A stretch of DNA of 45,543 bases, taken from UMGS1498 sp900552335. GTDB lineage: Bacteria > Bacillota_I > Bacilli_A > RF39 > UBA660. The position numbers were made by a program, and so were the translations under genes. Below are positions 40,688 to 45,543 of the stretch, one piece after another. The notes under the pieces were generated by a model that did not search any database, had not been told where the DNA came from, and saw only the letters and a program-made list of their open reading frames with translations. Numbering within the stretch: the stretch's first letter is position 1; every line of letters starts with the position of its first letter. The stretch lies in contig CABSFU010000009.1 of assembly GCA_902477075.1 (NCBI GenBank), positions 1 to 45,543 on the forward strand. The letters are read 5' to 3'.

Positions 40688-40714
40688 GACGTTATTATGA
40701 AAATGCGTTATAAT
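40686..40714 (+). promoter_or_regulatory. Promoter of the DUF402 gene
   Basis: TTGACG (40686-40691), 17-base spacer, TATAAT (40709-40714). The -35 begins in the last bases of the preceding terminator. Predicted transcription start is about 12 bases before ATG 40733. Confidence 0.8.
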
Positions 40715-40732
40715 GACAACTGAGGGATGTTT

Positions 40733-41275
40733 ATGAATAAAATATGTATAGGAGATCACTACCAAATTCAATGTTATAAACATAATGGAAAAATACATCG
40801 TTCTTGGAGTGAGGCTGTGGTGTTAGATGTAAAAAAAGATTATATCGTATTTGGAAATAATAAAGCGCTAGTCATAGAGTCAGATGGTAGAACTAGAAGA
40901 ACAGGTGAACCAGCTGTAATGTATTTTTTCAAAAATAAATGGTTCAATATAATAGCACAATTAAAAAAAGATGGCATATCTTATTATTGTAATATAGCAA
41001 CACCATTTATTATAGAAGAAGGAACAGTCAAATATATTGATTATGATTTAGATTTGAGAATCTATAATACAGGTGAATATAAAATATTAGATAAAATGGA
41101 ATATAAATATCATAAAAAATTGATGGGATATTCTGATGATTTAGATAAAGCAATTAAAAATGGTTTAGCTGAATTAATTGAATTATATGAAAATGGTTCA
41201 TCTTTGTTCGCAACAGAACCTAATTTAAAATATTATGAAGAATATTTAAAAGTGAAAAAAGATAGTAATAAATAA
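40733..41275 (+). CDS. DUF402-family nucleoside di-/triphosphatase
   Basis: This protein has 180 residues from ATG 40733; an ATG two codons earlier (40727) abuts the GAGGG RBS and is less likely. The DUF402 pattern is plain: YKHNGKIHRSWSEAVVLD, EPAVMYFFKNKWFNIIAQ, SYYCNIATPFIIEEGTVKYIDYDLDLRI and a C-terminal helix. Characterised members of this family (Ntdp type in Gram-positives) hydrolyse nucleoside di- and triphosphates with a divalent metal, through the Asp-rich IDYDLDLRI region. It is a single gene with a good promoter, immediately upstream of the rRNA operon. Confidence 0.85.
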   Translation: MNKICIGDHYQIQCYKHNGKIHRSWSEAVVLDVKKDYIVFGNNKALVIESDGRTRRTGEPAVMYFFKNKWFNIIAQLKKDGISYYCNIATPFIIEEGTVKYIDYDLDLRIYNTGEYKILDKMEYKYHKKLMGYSDDLDKAIKNGLAELIELYENGSSLFATEPNLKYYEEYLKVKKDSNK

Positions 41276-41333
41276 TGAAAAAAAGAATAAAATAAATTAG
41301 ATAAGAAAAAAATAAATTTTTATCAAAAAAAGC

Positions 41334-41362
41334 TTGACTTAATATATCCAATTTGATATATT
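41334..41362 (+). promoter_or_regulatory. rRNA promoter P1
   Basis: TTGACT (41334-41339), 17-base spacer, TATATT (41357-41362). The spacer differs from P2-P4 and contains AATATATC pairing with GATATATT over the -10. Confidence 0.85.
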
Positions 41363-41450
41363 AGTTGTGCTTTCAACGAAAGGGCATAAAAATAATAAAA
41401 ATTGAATCAATTAAGCCAATAAAAAAAGTTAAAAAAACTTCAAATAACTA

Positions 41451-41479
41451 TTGACTTAATCAAATCAATTTGATATATT
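41451..41479 (+). promoter_or_regulatory. rRNA promoter P2
   Basis: TTGACT (41451-41456), 17-base spacer, TATATT (41474-41479); the spacer contains the inverted repeat TCAAAT-CA-ATTTGA. Confidence 0.85.
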
Positions 41480-41562
41480 AGTAGTGCTTTTCACGGAAAC
41501 GTTGCGTTATGTATCAAAAAATGTCGAAAGTTAAAAAAAGTTAAAAAAACTTCAAATAACTA

Positions 41563-41591
41563 TTGACTTAATCAAATCAATTTGATATATT
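41563..41591 (+). promoter_or_regulatory. rRNA promoter P3
   Basis: TTGACT (41563-41568), 17-base spacer identical to P2, TATATT (41586-41591), exactly 112 bases after P2. Confidence 0.85.
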
Positions 41592-41674
41592 AGTAGTGCT
41601 TTTCACGGAAACGTTGCGTTATGTATCAAAAAATGTCGAAAGTTAAAAAAAGTTAAAAAAACTTCAAATAACTA

Positions 41675-41703
41675 TTGACTTAATCAAATCAATTTGATAT
41701 ATT
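41675..41703 (+). promoter_or_regulatory. rRNA promoter P4 (proximal)
   Basis: TTGACT (41675-41680), 17-base spacer identical to P2, TATATT (41698-41703), exactly 112 bases after P3. Confidence 0.85.
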
Positions 41704-41732
41704 AGTAGTGCTTCTGAAAAAGAAAGCAAGAA

Positions 41733-41746
41733 TGATCTTTGAAAAC
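41733..41746 (+). promoter_or_regulatory. boxA-like antitermination site in the rRNA leader
   Basis: TGATCTTTGAAAAC resembles the Bacillus rRNA leader boxA region (TGCTCTTTGAAAACT). A matching TTCTTTGAAAAC recurs in the 16S-23S spacer. Confidence 0.65.
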
Positions 41747-41756
41747 TGAGCAAAAA

Positions 41757-41774
41757 AGTCAATTCAAGAGTTAG
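41757..41774 (+). other. Left arm of the 16S rRNA processing stem
   Basis: TTCAAGAGTTAG (41763-41774) pairs with CTAACTTTTGAA (43404-43415) downstream of 16S: 12 bp with one G.U, extendable outward with a bulge to about 41757/43420. Such a stalk is the expected RNase III substrate. Confidence 0.65.
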
Positions 41775-41815
41775 GAAAAACAATTCTGAATTTAAAATAA
41801 GAAATTATTTTATTT

Positions 41816-43374
<1,559 letters not shown>

Positions 43375-43403
43375 CTATGGAGAAAGATTAACTTATAACG
43401 TAT

Positions 43404-43420
43404 CTAACTTTTGAATGATT
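43404..43420 (+). other. Right arm of the 16S rRNA processing stem
   Basis: CTAACTTTTGAA and flanking bases are complementary to the leader segment 41757-41774; see that entry. Confidence 0.6.
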
Positions 43421-43432
43421 TATTTTGCTTAG

Positions 43433-43456
43433 TTTTGAGAGATTATTCTCTCAAAA
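43433..43456 (+). other. Spacer hairpin in the 16S-23S intergenic region
   Basis: 10-bp perfect stem TTTTGAGAGA / TCTCTCAAAA (43433-43442 / 43447-43456) with a 4-base loop, just before the second boxA-like site. No T run follows, so it is not a terminator. Confidence 0.7.
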
Positions 43457-43459
43457 TAG

Positions 43460-43471
43460 TTCTTTGAAAAC
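43460..43471 (+). promoter_or_regulatory. boxA-like site in the 16S-23S spacer
   Basis: TTCTTTGAAAAC repeats the leader boxA-like motif and lies about 105 bases before 23S. Confidence 0.55.
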
Positions 43472-43485
43472 TTGATAATGTGGTA

Positions 43486-43539
43486 GTGATATATGAAAAG
43501 AGCCCCAATTTATAATTGGTTAACTGTCGCATATATCAC
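43486..43539 (+). other. Nested hairpin before 23S rRNA
   Basis: GTGATATATG (43486-43495) pairs with CATATATCAC (43530-43539); inside it CCAATT / AATTGG (43505-43510 / 43514-43519) forms a second stem. Probably a spacer processing structure. No tRNA is found in the 202-base spacer. Confidence 0.65.
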
Positions 43540-43576
43540 ATTAAAATTATCTCAATCAAATTAGGAAACAAATGGT

Positions 43577-45543
<1,967 letters not shown>

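Larger units (their letters stand above)
41421..41713 (+). repeat. 112-bp tandem repeat of rRNA promoters
   Basis: Two apparently identical full units (41421-41532, 41533-41644) and one partial unit (41645-41713). Each unit contains a promoter, a CACGGAAACGTTGCG segment and TGTCGAA; the partial copy diverges after GTGCTT. Confidence 0.93.
41276..41815 (+). promoter_or_regulatory. rRNA operon control region and leader (no gene)
   Basis: This 540-base gene-free region holds four promoters with identical TTGACT/TATATT boxes, a 112-bp tandem repeat (41421-41713), two TGTCGAA boxes, a boxA-like sequence (41733) and the left arm of the 16S processing stem (41757). Bases 41276-41330 are A/T-rich with no clear signal. 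Confidence 0.85.

Noticed and set aside
41300..41324. Terminator for the DUF402 gene (GATAA...TTATC)
   Set aside because: The stem is interrupted, very A/T-rich and followed by A's rather than T's.
41421..41713. CRISPR-like or minisatellite array
   Set aside because: The 112-bp units are contiguous, contain complete promoters and have no unique spacers; this is promoter duplication.
43375..43576. tRNA gene in the 16S-23S spacer
   Set aside because: No cloverleaf, T-loop GTTCRA motif or CCA-type end can be formed; only hairpins are seen.

Overview
The window looks like a chromosomal segment from a very AT-rich, low-GC Gram-positive bacterium of the Bacilli / Mollicutes-related lineages. My best guess is an uncultured gut RF39-like organism. 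The support is the 16S sequence style, Bacillus-type promoters (TTGACA/TATAAT), RBSs of the AGGTGA/GGAGG type, a Spo0A with an almost Bacillus-like recognition helix, a Firmicutes ecfA1-ecfA2-ecfT-truA operon, CdaA/CdaR, and a boxA-bearing rRNA leader. TGA is used as a stop (for example in tpiA), so this is not the Mycoplasma code. Taxonomy is inference; no search could be run.

Layout. 1-173: tail of an Rpn/transposase-like nuclease. 251-961: rluB-type pseudouridine synthase. 971-4041 (minus): truA-ecfT-ecfA2-ecfA1, an energy-coupling-factor vitamin importer core. 4171-29340: a 25-kb co-directional block that is the main interest. It holds a Tad/Flp-type pilus set (CpaB-like SAF protein, TadA/CpaF ATPase, TadB, TadC, four short prepilin-like proteins, CpaE-like degenerate ATPase). 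Directly joined to it is a type IV secretion set (two VirB2-like hairpin proteins, VirB6-like, PrgI/VirB3-like, a VirB4 encoded as two overlapping genes, a dual peptidoglycan hydrolase, VirD4 coupling ATPase). The block also carries a 49-cysteine secreted protein with a probable thioester adhesin domain, a membrane protein ending in an extracytoplasmic metallophosphatase domain, and three unrecognised membrane proteins. There is no relaxase, integrase or att site, so a secretion or attachment machine is a better reading than a conjugative element.

29487-34492: rhodanese, a lone class-IV pseudopilin, pgk, an MprF-like flippase-domain protein, a GT4 lipid glycosyltransferase and a divergent tpiA. 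34615-40674: spo0A with a 0A box upstream, cdaA-cdaR (c-di-AMP), a DUF378 protein, a LolA/GerS-like lipoprotein, an unknown anchored protein and a CtpB-like S41 protease. 40733-41275: DUF402 nucleotide phosphatase. 41276-45543: an rRNA operon with four near-identical promoters (three on a 112-bp tandem repeat), full 16S, a tRNA-less spacer, and the first two thirds of 23S.

How it fits together. TadA with TadB/TadC should assemble a thin pilus from the short prepilins, while VirB4/VirB6/PrgI/VirD4 form a translocation channel and the hydrolase opens the wall. The cysteine-rich thioester protein is the likely adhesive or secreted product. Candidate major subunits of both kinds (13896 and 16115) have their own strong promoters, suggesting that two fibres, or one hybrid fibre, are made in quantity. 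Hairpin terminators in this genome usually overlap the stop codon of the gene they end, a sign of compaction.
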